A stretch of DNA of 64,000 nt from Candidatus Limnocylindrales bacterium (GCA_035559535.1 DATMBG010000035.1:1-64000); one strand, 5' to 3'; numbered from the stretch's first letter, positions 37,230-45,171 are shown. Made by a program: numbers and translations. Notes: generated by a model from the sequence alone, not told the origin.

Positions 37230-38237
37230 TTAAGCAAAATGATCCCAGCTTTTAGCTTCTAACGGCAAGACGGTCCCATCCCTGCCGATTAATTTGTTAC
37301 CTTTCCCGGGCACCTGGATCTTTCCGATCGAGGTTACTTCTATGGAAATCTCTTTATGCAGGGTGGAGACGATCCTTTCCACTTTCTCTTCAGGTGCTGT
37401 GAATAAAAGCTGATAATCTTCTCCTCCGTATAAAGCCCAATCCAGAGGATCTTTGTGATTTTCTTCAGCTAACCTCCTCACGATATCGGAGATAGGAACT
37501 TTATCCATCCAGATCTCAACGCTTACCCGACTGACTTCACAGATTCGCTGAATATCTCCGGCCAGGCCATCACTTATATCGATCATAGCGGTAATGCATT
37601 GAAGGCCTGCCAGGACTTGACCGGCCCGGATTTGGGGCTCAGGAGTCAAATAAGCTTCTATCAAAGGTTCCACGTTTATATTTCCGGGTTCAACATTTCC
37701 CAGAAGGATTTGAAGCCCGGCTGCGGCTTTCCCTAGAGTTCCTGTAACCAAAACTATATCCCCGGGTTTTGCCCCCGATCGCAAAAGAACCCGTTCAGGA
37801 ACTACCGTCCCTAACAGGGTTACATCGATAAAGATTTCTTTCGAAGACCGGGCTAGATTCCCTCCTACGATACAGGCGCCAAAACGACCGAAGGATTCCT
37901 TCATGCCCTTATAAAGTTCCTCAACAAATTCCACCGTTGTATGGATGGGCAAAGCCAGAGAAATAAGGGCATAGCGGGGACTCCCCCCCATGGCAGCAAT
38001 ATCGCTTAAGTTGATGGCGGCTACCCGTTTCCCCAACTGATAAGGAGTAATTTTCTCCTTCAAGAAGTGTCTTCCTTCAATTTGCACATCACAGGTCGCC
38101 AGCAGAAGTTGATCTCCTGAGACGTTGAGAACTGCCGTATCGTCTCCAATTCCGATAACTTCTCCAGGTCCTTTATTTCCAATGATCTGTTTAATTCGTT
38201 GGATTAAACCAAATTCTCCAAGTTCGGTAATGAGCAT
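37230..38237 (-). CDS. thiL: Thiamine-monophosphate kinase
   Basis: 335 residues, the usual length. It starts L-G-E-F-G-L-I and has the metal/ATP motif G-D-D-T-A-V-L near residue 40. The conserved K-R-V-A-A-I-N-L-S-D-I-A-A-M-G-G segment, G-G-N-L-A-R-S and I-D-I-S-D-G-L-A follow. It phosphorylates thiamine phosphate to thiamine diphosphate, the final step of the pathway encoded upstream. It is separated from thiE-1 by a composite of repeat elements. Confidence 0.93.
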   Translation of the reverse strand: MLITELGEFGLIQRIKQIIGNKGPGEVIGIGDDTAVLNVSGDQLLLATCDVQIEGRHFLKEKITPYQLGKRVAAINLSDIAAMGGSPRYALISLALPIHTTVEFVEELYKGMKESFGRFGACIVGGNLARSSKEIFIDVTLLGTVVPERVLLRSGAKPGDIVLVTGTLGKAAAGLQILLGNVEPGNINVEPLIEAYLTPEPQIRAGQVLAGLQCITAMIDISDGLAGDIQRICEVSRVSVEIWMDKVPISDIVRRLAEENHKDPLDWALYGGEDYQLLFTAPEEKVERIVSTLHKEISIEVTSIGKIQVPGKGNKLIGRDGTVLPLEAKSWDHFA

Positions 38238-38591
38238 GTTTGAAAGAGAGTGGAGTAGTGCTTTGTTACTTTAATTTTGCTTAATGTTTAAGTGACCCTC
38301 ACCCCTGGCCCCTCTCCCACGCTGCGGGAGAGGGGAGTTGGGGAGTGAAAGCAGCCCTATGAGGTCAAAATTAAGGTAACAGTGTAGTAGTACTCTGTTT
38401 ACTTAGTTTTGTTTAACGTTTAAGTGGTCCTCACCCCCCGGCTTCCCTACGTGCCAGGATAAGAAAAATAGACCCAGCGGGGCAACCTGTTTCACAGGCC
38501 GCTGCTACAGAGCCTGAAAAAATGAAGAAACCCCCCTTCCCGACTTACGTCGGGGGCTACCCAGGGTTCACCCCTGACGGGGTTTTTCAGC
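38238..38591. other. thiE-1/thiL spacer made of two repeat families
   Basis: A complete family I element (38265-38380), a half copy of family I (38397-38440) and a complete family II element (38448-38606) are packed end to end inside the thi operon. No gene or promoter is visible besides these. Confidence 0.6.
38265..38380. mobile_element. Family I palindromic element (MITE-like), copy 2
   Basis: 116 bp from GTTACTTTAATTTTGC to TCAAAATTAAGGTAAC, which are terminal inverted repeats. The shared core GGGAGTTG...GGTGAAAGC is seen when aligned with the reverse complement of copy 1. A further half copy begins at 38397 with GTTTACTTAGTTTTG. Confidence 0.7.
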
Positions 38592-38606
38592 TTAACCCGG
38601 CGCGTA
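38448..38606. mobile_element. Family II structured palindromic element, copy C
   Basis: 159 bp bounded by TACGTGCCAGGATAAG and CTTAACCCGGCGCGTA. An AGCGG/CCGCT plus CCTGT/ACAGG nested stem, a CCCGA/TCGGG stem and a GCCTGAAAAA/TTTTTCAGC pairing are present. Its right terminus contains the stop codon and last four codons of thiE-1. Confidence 0.72.
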
Positions 38607-39299
38607 TGTCCCCGGTCCCTTTCCTGAAGCTTCGGGAGAGGGGATTTTGATTGCTTTGAGCCCTTTGATTCCACGGATCTTAGCCAGCAAGCTCCGGGTT
38701 GCTTCTTTAATATCCTCCGCACCGACGACGGCAGAAACCACCGCCACCCCATCTGCACCGGCTCGCAGCACTTCTTCCACATTTCCATAATTAATTCCCC
38801 CGATGGCCACCACAGGAATTTTAACATGGGCTTTAATTTCGGCTAAAAGACGCGTGCCTATGGGAGCTCCTGCATCACTTTTTGTAGAGGTGGCAAAGAT
38901 AGATCCTACCCCCAGATAACTGGCTCCTTCTTCTTCAGCCCGGAGGGCTTCTTCCAGGGTTCCTGCCGAAGCACCGATAATGGCATGGGGGCCAAGGATT
39001 TTTCTGGCCAGATGAACCGGCATATCTTCCGGACCTACATGAACGCCATCGGCCTCTACGGCCAGGGCAATATCAACCCGATCGTTGATAATCAGAACAA
39101 CGCCCTTTTCCCGGGTTAAGCGTCGAAGTTGTTGGCCGATATCGATCAATTGACGAGAATTAGCTTCCTTATCCCGAAGCTGAATGACCGGAGCCCCTCC
39201 TTCTATGGCTTCCCGAACCACATCCAGATGCGAGCGGCCTTTGGCTAATCTCTTATCAGTTAACACATGTAAATCCATCTTCTGTAAACTCGGGTTCAT
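38592..39299 (-). CDS. thiE: Thiamine-phosphate synthase (copy 1)
   Basis: 235 residues with the TIM-barrel ThiE motifs: V-I-Q-L-R-D-K-E, I-I-N-D-R-V-D-I-A, D-G-V-H-V-G, the V-G-S-I-F-A-T-S-T-K diphosphate loop and A-I-G-G-I. It joins hydroxymethylpyrimidine diphosphate with thiazole phosphate. The last four residues (Y-A-P-G) and the TAA stop lie within the terminal repeat of family II element C, and the Ser/Pro/Lys-rich tail before them is also longer than usual. It has typical ThiE loops, unlike copy 2. Confidence 0.9.
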   Translation of the reverse strand: MNPSLQKMDLHVLTDKRLAKGRSHLDVVREAIEGGAPVIQLRDKEANSRQLIDIGQQLRRLTREKGVVLIINDRVDIALAVEADGVHVGPEDMPVHLARKILGPHAIIGASAGTLEEALRAEEEGASYLGVGSIFATSTKSDAGAPIGTRLLAEIKAHVKIPVVAIGGINYGNVEEVLRAGADGVAVVSAVVGAEDIKEATRSLLAKIRGIKGLKAIKIPSPEASGKGPGTYAPG

Positions 39300-39330
39300 A
39301 GACCTGGGGCAGAAATCGACAGGCCGGTCG

Positions 39331-40140
39331 TTATCTCCACGGTTCCAGGCTTACCGTCCTCCCCTCCTTATGTTTTACCCGCCAGGGTAAGCAGATTCTT
39401 TCCAGAACTGTAACCAAAGCAAAAAGTCCCACACCTAAAATAGAAAGAACTACGATAGCTGCAAAGAGAAGGTCGGTACGGAGCTGGGCATTGGATCTCT
39501 TCATGAGAAATCCCAGACCGACATCCGATCCCACCCATTCTCCAAAAACGGCTCCAATGACGCTTACGGCTATGGCTACCCGTATCCCTGAGAAAATAAA
39601 AGGGAGGGCAGCAGGAAATCGAATCTTACGGAATAACTGCCAGGAAGTCGCTTTCAAAGTTTGCATCAGATTAAGTAACTCCACATCTACCGATCTTAAT
39701 CCATCCACCGTATTCACGACTAAGGGAAAAAACGCAATAATAGCGGCCATAACCACCTTGGGTATCAGCCCGTACCCAAACCAGATGATCAGCAGGGGGG
39801 CTATGGCAAAAACGGGGATGGTTTGAGAGGCAATGATGAGGGGATAGAGAACTTTCTCCAGAACCCGGGAATAGACAATGGCAATGGCAAGGGCGAGACC
39901 GATTACAAAAGCCAGGAAAAAACCTGCCATTATTTCCCCTAGCGTAATCCAGGTATGCTGTAACAACATATCTGAAGATTCCCCCATCACTTTGAGAATT
40001 CTGGTGGGGGAGGGGAGAATATAGGGAGGGATTTTAAAGATTTTTACGTAAGCCTCCCAACTTACCAGCAGTAAAGCGAAGAGGGTCCCTGGAGCCAGAT
40101 AAGAAATCAAAAACTTTCTCACCAACATCTCTTCTTTCAC
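39331..40140 (-). CDS. thiX: ABC transporter permease for thiamine pyrimidine precursor
   Basis: 269 residues with about six transmembrane helices and the binding-protein-dependent permease EAA-type loop near residues 140-190 (F-P-L-V-V-N-T-V-D-G-L-R-S). It is like SsuC/TauC/ThiX. The gene lies between two thiE copies in the riboswitch operon, so transport of a pyrimidine precursor with ThiY and ThiZ is the best reading. The frame starts with GTG at 40140; an ATG four codons later is an equal candidate. Confidence 0.85.
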   Translation of the reverse strand: MKEEMLVRKFLISYLAPGTLFALLLVSWEAYVKIFKIPPYILPSPTRILKVMGESSDMLLQHTWITLGEIMAGFFLAFVIGLALAIAIVYSRVLEKVLYPLIIASQTIPVFAIAPLLIIWFGYGLIPKVVMAAIIAFFPLVVNTVDGLRSVDVELLNLMQTLKATSWQLFRKIRFPAALPFIFSGIRVAIAVSVIGAVFGEWVGSDVGLGFLMKRSNAQLRTDLLFAAIVVLSILGVGLFALVTVLERICLPWRVKHKEGRTVSLEPWR

Positions 40141-40171
40141 CTATTAAATGGATACAAATCCTATAACTCCC

Positions 40172-40819
40172 CTAGGATTTTGCAATTTCGCGCCGTTGCG
40201 ATAAAACAACCTCGGTTAATTCTTTAGCCGCCTGGTAGACATCCGATGCACAGAGTATGGCAGAGATAACACTAATCCCATCGGCTCCGGCCAGCAGAAC
40301 TTCTCGGACAGAGTCTTTCTTAATTCCTCCCAATCCGAGAATAGGAACAGAAATAAACTTTCGCACCTCTTTTAAGGCCTCGAGACCCACAGGTTTTCCA
40401 TAGGGAGCCTTGGAGGGAGTAAAGAAAAGAGGGCCAAAAGTAATAAAATCGACACCTGAGTCTTGAGCCTGTAGAGCTTCTTGAAGATTATGGGTCGAAA
40501 CGCCCAGCAGTTTGTTTCCTATCAAACGCCGAACCACATGGGGAGGCAGACTTTGCTGCCCCAGATGAACTCCATCGGCCTCTATGGCCAGGGCCACATC
40601 CACTCGATCATTAATAAAGAGCTTTACACCGGCCATCTCGGTTAATTTTCGAACCTCCTGGGCCAGAGTATATAACTCCCTGGCAGACAGATCCTTTTCC
40701 CTCAACTGAATAGCTCGAACCCCTCCCCGAATAGCCTCCTCCAATACAGTAAGTAGATTCCTCCCCAGGGTCTGATGCCGGTCTGTGATTAAGTATAGAG
40801 ATAGCTCAGGGATCTTCAT
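40172..40819 (-). CDS. Thiamine-phosphate synthase family protein (copy 2; ThiE/TenI-like)
   Basis: 215 residues, a TIM barrel with I-Q-L-R-E-K-D, F-I-N-D-R-V-D, D-G-V-H-L-G-Q and F-G-P-L-F-F-T-P-S-K. The phosphate loop differs from copy 1 in P-S-K for T-K, so it may be a second synthase or a TenI-type thiazole isomerase that aids ThiG. The ATG stands 6 bases downstream of the octamer hairpin satellite and has no ordinary RBS. It lies between thiG and thiX. Confidence 0.8.
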   Translation of the reverse strand: MKIPELSLYLITDRHQTLGRNLLTVLEEAIRGGVRAIQLREKDLSARELYTLAQEVRKLTEMAGVKLFINDRVDVALAIEADGVHLGQQSLPPHVVRRLIGNKLLGVSTHNLQEALQAQDSGVDFITFGPLFFTPSKAPYGKPVGLEALKEVRKFISVPILGLGGIKKDSVREVLLAGADGISVISAILCASDVYQAAKELTEVVLSQRREIAKS

Positions 40820-40825
40820 TTAAGG

Positions 40826-40935
40826 ATGGAGGTATGGGAGTGTGGGAGTATAGAAGTGTAGGAGGATTCCCCCACACTCCCATACCCCCATACCCCCACA
40901 CCCCCATACCTCCACACTCCCACACTCCCATACCT
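40826..40935. repeat. Octamer hairpin satellite between thiE-2 and thiG
   Basis: Period-8 units of the form GGGAGTGT/GGGGGTAT on one arm face CCCAYACY units on the other (about eight units on the longer arm), giving a potential stem of about 38 bp or more. The same units occur at 41728-41803 and one-armed at 62781-62806. Confidence 0.65.
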
Positions 40936-40938
40936 CCA

Positions 40939-41718
40939 TTATTCTAGCATCCCTTCCAGAGGGCTGCTGGCGGTAGCATACAATTTCTTGGGGATTCTAC
41001 CGGCCAGATAAGCCAGACGGCCCGCCCGAACTGCGTAATTCATGGCTTCTGCCATTTTAACTGGATCCTTGGCCTCTGCGATCCCTGTATTCATGAGTAC
41101 TCCGTCCACACCTAACTCCATGGCAATAGCTGCATCTGAAGCAGTTCCTACTCCGGCATCTACAATGACAGGTACAGAGACCATTTCCAGGATAATTTTG
41201 ATATTATAAGGATTACGAATTCCCAATCCGGACCCGATCGGCGCTCCAAGGGGCATTACAGCCGCAGCACCGGCATCCTCAAGTTTCTTAGCCATGACCG
41301 GATCATCGTTGGTGTAAGGGAGAACCACAAAACCTTCTTTAGCCAGGGTTTCCGTTGCCTTCAGAAGACCTATATTATCGGGAAATAAGGTTTTTTGGTC
41401 TCCAATAACCTCCAATTTAATGAGATTGGAAAAGCCGGCCTCTCTGGCAAGTCGAGCGGTACGAATGGCTTCTTCCGCCGTATAGCAACCGGCCGTATTC
41501 GGCAACAGGGTGTACTTTTTCAAATCAATATAATCCAGCAGAGAAGGTTGAGATTTATCGAACAGATTAACCCGCCTTACGGCCACCGTCACAATTTCTG
41601 CGCCGGACTTTTCAAGGGCTTCCCTCATAATCTCAAAAGAGGGATACTTTCCCGTTCCAACAATGAGACGGGATCTATAAGCTTTACCTGCAATAATCAG
41701 ATGATCGTTTTCTAACAT
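40939..41718 (-). CDS. thiG: Thiazole synthase
   Basis: 259 residues from the ATG that begins [12 protein letters not shown]. The open frame continues upstream through the octamer satellite as Pro/His/Thr-rich sequence, which is not ThiG-like. The Schiff-base lysine region [16 protein letters not shown] and the G-V-G-T-A-S-D-A phosphate loop are present. With ThiS thiocarboxylate and the ThiO product it makes thiazole phosphate. Satellite repeats flank it on both sides. Confidence 0.93.
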   Translation of the reverse strand: MLENDHLIIAGKAYRSRLIVGTGKYPSFEIMREALEKSGAEIVTVAVRRVNLFDKSQPSLLDYIDLKKYTLLPNTAGCYTAEEAIRTARLAREAGFSNLIKLEVIGDQKTLFPDNIGLLKATETLAKEGFVVLPYTNDDPVMAKKLEDAGAAAVMPLGAPIGSGLGIRNPYNIKIILEMVSVPVIVDAGVGTASDAAIAMELGVDGVLMNTGIAEAKDPVKMAEAMNYAVRAGRLAYLAGRIPKKLYATASSPLEGMLE

Positions 41719-41727
41719 ATAAAAATA

Positions 41728-41850
41728 GATGGTATGGGGGTGTGGAGGTGTGGGAGTAGGGAAGTAGGGGAATATAGGAAAACATACTCCCATACCCCCA
41801 CACTCCCAGTACGGGCGACCGGCCGGTCGCCCCTACACACCCCCATACTT
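41728..41850. repeat. Octamer satellite with embedded 20-bp perfect palindrome, upstream of thiG
   Basis: GGTATGGGGGTGTGG units face CCCATACCCCCACACTCCC units. They are followed by GGGCGACC-GGCCGGTCGCCC, a perfect 20-base palindrome at about 41813-41832, and more CCCCCATAC. The thiS-thiG spacer thus consists almost wholly of repeats. Confidence 0.6.
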
Positions 41851-41858
41851 TCCTTTAT

Positions 41859-42059
41859 TTATCCTCCCCCGACAAATTGAACCAGCTCCAATTTATCTCC
41901 TTCCTTAAGGGTCTGGTGTTCGTAGGCGCTTTTAGGTACAATTTGCAAATTATGTTCGACGGCAACGACGCGTTTATCCACCTGAAGATATTGGAGCAGT
42001 TGGAGAATCGTGATATCGGATGGAACTTCTCGTTCCTCTCCGTTAATAATCACTTTCAT
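41859..42059 (-). CDS. thiS: Sulfur carrier protein ThiS
   Basis: 66 residues of ubiquitin-like type ending in the functional di-glycine (Q-F-V-G-G-G). It starts M-K-V-I-I-N-G-E and has the I-L-Q-L-L core. Its C-terminus is adenylated and thiocarboxylated to deliver sulfur to ThiG. The activating ThiF is not in the window. Its ATG overlaps the thiZ stop (ATGA), suggesting coupled translation. Confidence 0.92.
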   Translation of the reverse strand: MKVIINGEEREVPSDITILQLLQYLQVDKRVVAVEHNLQIVPKSAYEHQTLKEGDKLELVQFVGGG

Positions 42060-42964
42060 AACCGTTTATCCGTTGTAGATTGTCTTGTGGTTCGTTGTGG
42101 ACTATCCGTCAGGGGTTGCTGGGGAGGGTTCGAAACGGAGTCAGGCAACCCTACGGATGATGGACAACGGACGACAGACATTTCTTCAAAGGCCTTTAGA
42201 CTTTCCTCTTGGATAAGGTCCATCAGGATACGTTTTATACCCACGAAAGGAGCTGAGGTAACCAGATGGGGATCCCGGGGTCTGGGAAGGGGAACGGAAA
42301 GTTCTGCTTTAATCGTTCCTGGTCTGGCCGTCATTACATAAATTCGGTCGGATAAAAAGATCGCCTCTTCGATATCGTGGGTTACAAAGAGGATGGTTTT
42401 TCGGAATTCTTCCCAGACTTTCAACAAGAACTGCTGCATGATAGATCGGGTCATGGCGTCCAAAGCTCCGAAGGGCTCATCCAACAACATGATATCTTTT
42501 TTAAAGAGGATTGTACGCATGAGAGCGGCTCGTTGTCGCATGCCACCCGACAAGGAATCCGGGTAATTTTTCTCAAACCCTGCCAGTCCGAAATTTGGAA
42601 AGAGGGCCAGGGCTTCTTTCCGGGCCATGCTTTTTTTTATCCCTTGAATCTCAAGACCCAGAATGACATTATCCAAAATGGTTCTCCAGGGTAACAAGAG
42701 ATCCTTCTGGGGCATATAGGCTGAAAAGCCGCGTCTATCTTCCCTGCGTTCTCCGTCCAGATAAATTTCACCCTCTTCATCGGGTTGGAGGAGACCAGCG
42801 ATAATGTTAAAGAGGGTACTTTTTCCGCATCCACTGGGACCTACTAAACTAACAAATTCACCTTCCCTTACGTACAGGTTAACCTTTTGGAGCGCTGTAA
42901 CCGGACCTGGAGAGAAGGTTTTACTCACGTTAACCACCTGAACTTTAAAGGGCGCCTTCCTCAT
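42056..42964 (-). CDS. thiZ: ABC transporter ATP-binding protein for thiamine pyrimidine precursor
   Basis: 302 residues. Walker A G-P-S-G-C-G-K-S-T, a Q-loop region (M-P-Q-K-D-L-L), signature L-S-G-G-M-R-Q-R and Walker B I-M-L-L-D-E-P are all present, as in the nitrate/sulfonate/taurine group. The last 40 or so residues (Ser/Thr/Gln/Arg-rich) are unlike that family and are encoded by GTTGTCCGTTGT-type repeat DNA. The start overlaps the thiO stop by 4 bases. Confidence 0.87.
   Translation of the reverse strand: MRKAPFKVQVVNVSKTFSPGPVTALQKVNLYVREGEFVSLVGPSGCGKSTLFNIIAGLLQPDEEGEIYLDGERREDRRGFSAYMPQKDLLLPWRTILDNVILGLEIQGIKKSMARKEALALFPNFGLAGFEKNYPDSLSGGMRQRAALMRTILFKKDIMLLDEPFGALDAMTRSIMQQFLLKVWEEFRKTILFVTHDIEEAIFLSDRIYVMTARPGTIKAELSVPLPRPRDPHLVTSAPFVGIKRILMDLIQEESLKAFEEMSVVRCPSSVGLPDSVSNPPQQPLTDSPQRTTRQSTTDKRL
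42062..42180. repeat. GTTGTCCGTTGT-family inverted repeat inside the 3' end of thiZ
   Basis: TATCCGTTGTAGATTGTC and the inverted GATGGACAACGGACGACAG enclose about 80 bases. The segment is in frame with thiZ and supplies its unusual C-terminal tail. Confidence 0.5.
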
Positions 42965-44076
42965 ATCGCAAACCGTTTTGGGCTAAAAGGCTCCAGAGAG
43001 AGGGAAGTTTTCCCATCTACAATGAGTTCCTGAATGAGCTTTCCGGTTATAGGAGTTAAAAGGATTCCCTGCCGAAAATGACCTGTGGCTACAATCACAT
43101 TTTCCATTTCAGGGATAGGCCCCAAAATGGGAAGTAAATCCCGGCAGTAGGGTCGTAACCCGGCCCAGGTTCTTGTCAGGGGTTTACTGGCCAGGGAGGG
43201 AACCATCTCAAGAGCCGCACGGATCAATGTTTCTACACCTTCCAAAGTAACCTGTTTATCATATCCTACAAATTCCACCGTAGCGCCGATCAGCAAATCT
43301 CCTCCCAGGCGAGGAACCAGATAAACCTTTCGAGAGGAGACAACATGATGAAGGAGAGGAGGAAAAACCGTTGTTGCTACCATCTGTCCTTTAGCCGGTT
43401 CGACCGGAAGGGGATAGGTTAAAAGAGAGCCTATCTGATTAGACCAACACCCGGTTGCAATAACTATGGTATGGCCTCGAATGATTTCATCATAAGCCTG
43501 AACTCCGGTGATCCGAGAATTCTCCTTGAGAACGGCCGTGACCGGTTTCCCTACCATGAACTCGGCTCCAAGCTGGAGGGCACCTCGGGCCAAAGCTTCT
43601 ACCAGTCGAGGATTATTTACATGACAATCCTTTGAAAAGAAGAGAGCTCCACGTATTGTTTTAGATAAAGCAGGTTCTCTTTCCAATACTTCTTCAGAAG
43701 TAAGAAGTTCTGTAGCCAGTCCCACCTCTTTTTGAAAGGGATGGAGGTACCGACCTTCCTTTTCATCATCTTCATCCAAAAAAAGTTCCAATGTTCCGTA
43801 GTGTAGCAACTCGATATCAACACCTGTAAGGTCTTTCAGCTCTTCAGATAAGGTGGAATAAAGCTGATAGCTTGCGATACTGAGATCAAAGTACGGTCGA
43901 TGACCGGCAGGATCATATCGTGGGGATAGCATTCCTGCTGCTGCAGAGGATGCCTCGCATCCGGGTTGTGTTTTTTCAATCACAACCACCTTGACTTTTG
44001 ATTTAGCCAACTGATAGGCGATACAGCATCCAATAGCTCCCGCTCCTATAACGATAACATCGGTTGTCTTAGACAA
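42961..44076 (-). CDS. thiO: Glycine oxidase of thiazole synthesis
   Basis: 371-residue FAD-dependent amine oxidase. N-terminal V-I-G-A-G-A-I-G dinucleotide motif, then E-A-S-S-A-A-A-G-M-L-S-P, G-A-T-V-E-F-V-G and a C-terminal T-G-H-F-R-Q-G-I-L-L, as in ThiO. It converts glycine to the iminoacetate needed by ThiG using oxygen, and replaces the radical-SAM ThiH. It starts with TTG behind AGGGA. Confidence 0.9.
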   Translation of the reverse strand: MSKTTDVIVIGAGAIGCCIAYQLAKSKVKVVVIEKTQPGCEASSAAAGMLSPRYDPAGHRPYFDLSIASYQLYSTLSEELKDLTGVDIELLHYGTLELFLDEDDEKEGRYLHPFQKEVGLATELLTSEEVLEREPALSKTIRGALFFSKDCHVNNPRLVEALARGALQLGAEFMVGKPVTAVLKENSRITGVQAYDEIIRGHTIVIATGCWSNQIGSLLTYPLPVEPAKGQMVATTVFPPLLHHVVSSRKVYLVPRLGGDLLIGATVEFVGYDKQVTLEGVETLIRAALEMVPSLASKPLTRTWAGLRPYCRDLLPILGPIPEMENVIVATGHFRQGILLTPITGKLIQELIVDGKTSLSLEPFSPKRFAI

Positions 44077-44143
44077 TTTAATCCCTGTGTCGTTGCCCGT
44101 TGTCCGTGGTTTATACTGTCAACCATGAACAACGGCCTACAGA

Positions 44144-44944
44144 CTATTTATACTGAATCCAGGCCAGATGATTGGTAGGCCCGTGTCCTTTTCCAATATC
44201 CAGAGAATAACGAATCGCCAGTGTTACATACTCTTTCGCTATCCGAACGGCTTCTTTTACGTCCTTACCTTTAGCCAATTCTGCCGTGATAGCAGCCGAG
44301 AAAGTACAACCGGTTCCATGGATATTTCGGGTTTGAATACGCTCCGCTCTATAGTAAGAGAATTCCTGTCCATCATAGAAAACATCCACCGCTTCTCCAT
44401 TTCGATGGCCCCCTTTTACGATTACATTTCGGACCCCCTTCTCCCGGATGATCCGGGCTGCTTTCTCCATATCTTCCAGGGAAGTAATCTTCATATCGGC
44501 TAATACCTCGGCTTCTGGAATATTAGGGGTTACAATCAAGGCAAGGGGGATCAATTGATTTTGTAAAGCTTCCCGGGCACTGGGTTGCAAAAGCGGGTCT
44601 CCACTTGCGGCCACCATAACCGGATCTACGACCAATCGATCTATGCCATATTCGACCACTTTACTACAAACCATTTCAATGATCTCCCGGTTAGAGAGCA
44701 TCCCGGTTTTGGCTGCATCGATTCCAATATCTGTGGCTATGGAGTCCAGTTGGGCTCCCACGAACTGCGGAGGAATATCCAGGATTCCTTGAACACCCAG
44801 GGTATTCTGGGCTGTGAGGGCGGTAATGGCCGTCATTCCGTAAACTCCCAGTGCCGTAAAAGTTTTAAGATCGGCCTGAATCCCGGCACCTCCGCCCGAA
44901 TCAGATCCTGCGATGGTTAAAGCTGTCTTAAGTTTTAGCGACAT
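44144..44944 (-). CDS. thiD: Hydroxymethylpyrimidine/phosphomethylpyrimidine kinase
   Basis: 266 residues, ribokinase-like. It has T-I-A-G-S-D-S-G-G-G-A-G-I-Q-A-D-L near the start, the V-D-P-V-M-V-A motif and N-I-H-G-T-G-C-T-F-S with the catalytic Cys/anion hole. It phosphorylates the pyrimidine precursor twice. First gene of the operon. Its ATG lies only a few bases after the T-run of the riboswitch terminator, and a G-rich SD-like string lies in that terminator's stem. Confidence 0.93.
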   Translation of the reverse strand: MSLKLKTALTIAGSDSGGGAGIQADLKTFTALGVYGMTAITALTAQNTLGVQGILDIPPQFVGAQLDSIATDIGIDAAKTGMLSNREIIEMVCSKVVEYGIDRLVVDPVMVAASGDPLLQPSAREALQNQLIPLALIVTPNIPEAEVLADMKITSLEDMEKAARIIREKGVRNVIVKGGHRNGEAVDVFYDGQEFSYYRAERIQTRNIHGTGCTFSAAITAELAKGKDVKEAVRIAKEYVTLAIRYSLDIGKGHGPTNHLAWIQYK

Positions 44945-44982
44945 AAATAAAAAAGCCGTACCCCCTGGAAGGGAATACGGCT
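44945..44982 (-). terminator. Expression-platform terminator of the TPP riboswitch
   Basis: Read leftward, AGCCGTATTCCC pairs with GGGGTACGGCT around a short loop, followed by six T and the thiD ATG. This is consistent with transcription termination, or RBS sequestration, when thiamine diphosphate is bound. Confidence 0.75.
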
Positions 44983-45069
44983 AAATTTTTTAAAAAGAAA
45001 AGGTAGACTACTTCCTTATCAATCGTTAAGGTATACGTCCACGCGTTTCTCTATCTATAAAATCTTAAC

Positions 45070-45171
45070 CGCTTCCCTACGCTGGTATTACCCAGATCAG
45101 GTTCAGAGGGTTTCCGGTTCCCAGGGAATTTCCCTTAAGAACCGAGTTCTCAGCCTTAAAAACTCCCCTAG
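45070..45171 (-). ncRNA. TPP riboswitch (THI element)
   Basis: Read leftward it shows the conserved parts in order: CTAGGGGAG, GGCTGAGAA, a variable stem, ACCCTCTGAACCTGATCTGG and GTAATACCAGCGTAGGGAAG. These are the P2/P4 signature strings of the TPP aptamer. It sits between a good promoter and thiD and so controls the ten-gene thi operon. Confidence 0.95.

Noticed and set aside
40820-40938. CRISPR-like array
   Set aside because: The period is 8 bases with inverted arms and no spacers; no cas genes are present in the window.
41719-41793. N-terminal extension of ThiG
   Set aside because: The added Pro/His/Thr-rich residues are translated from the octamer satellite; ThiG proteins begin near the chosen ATG.
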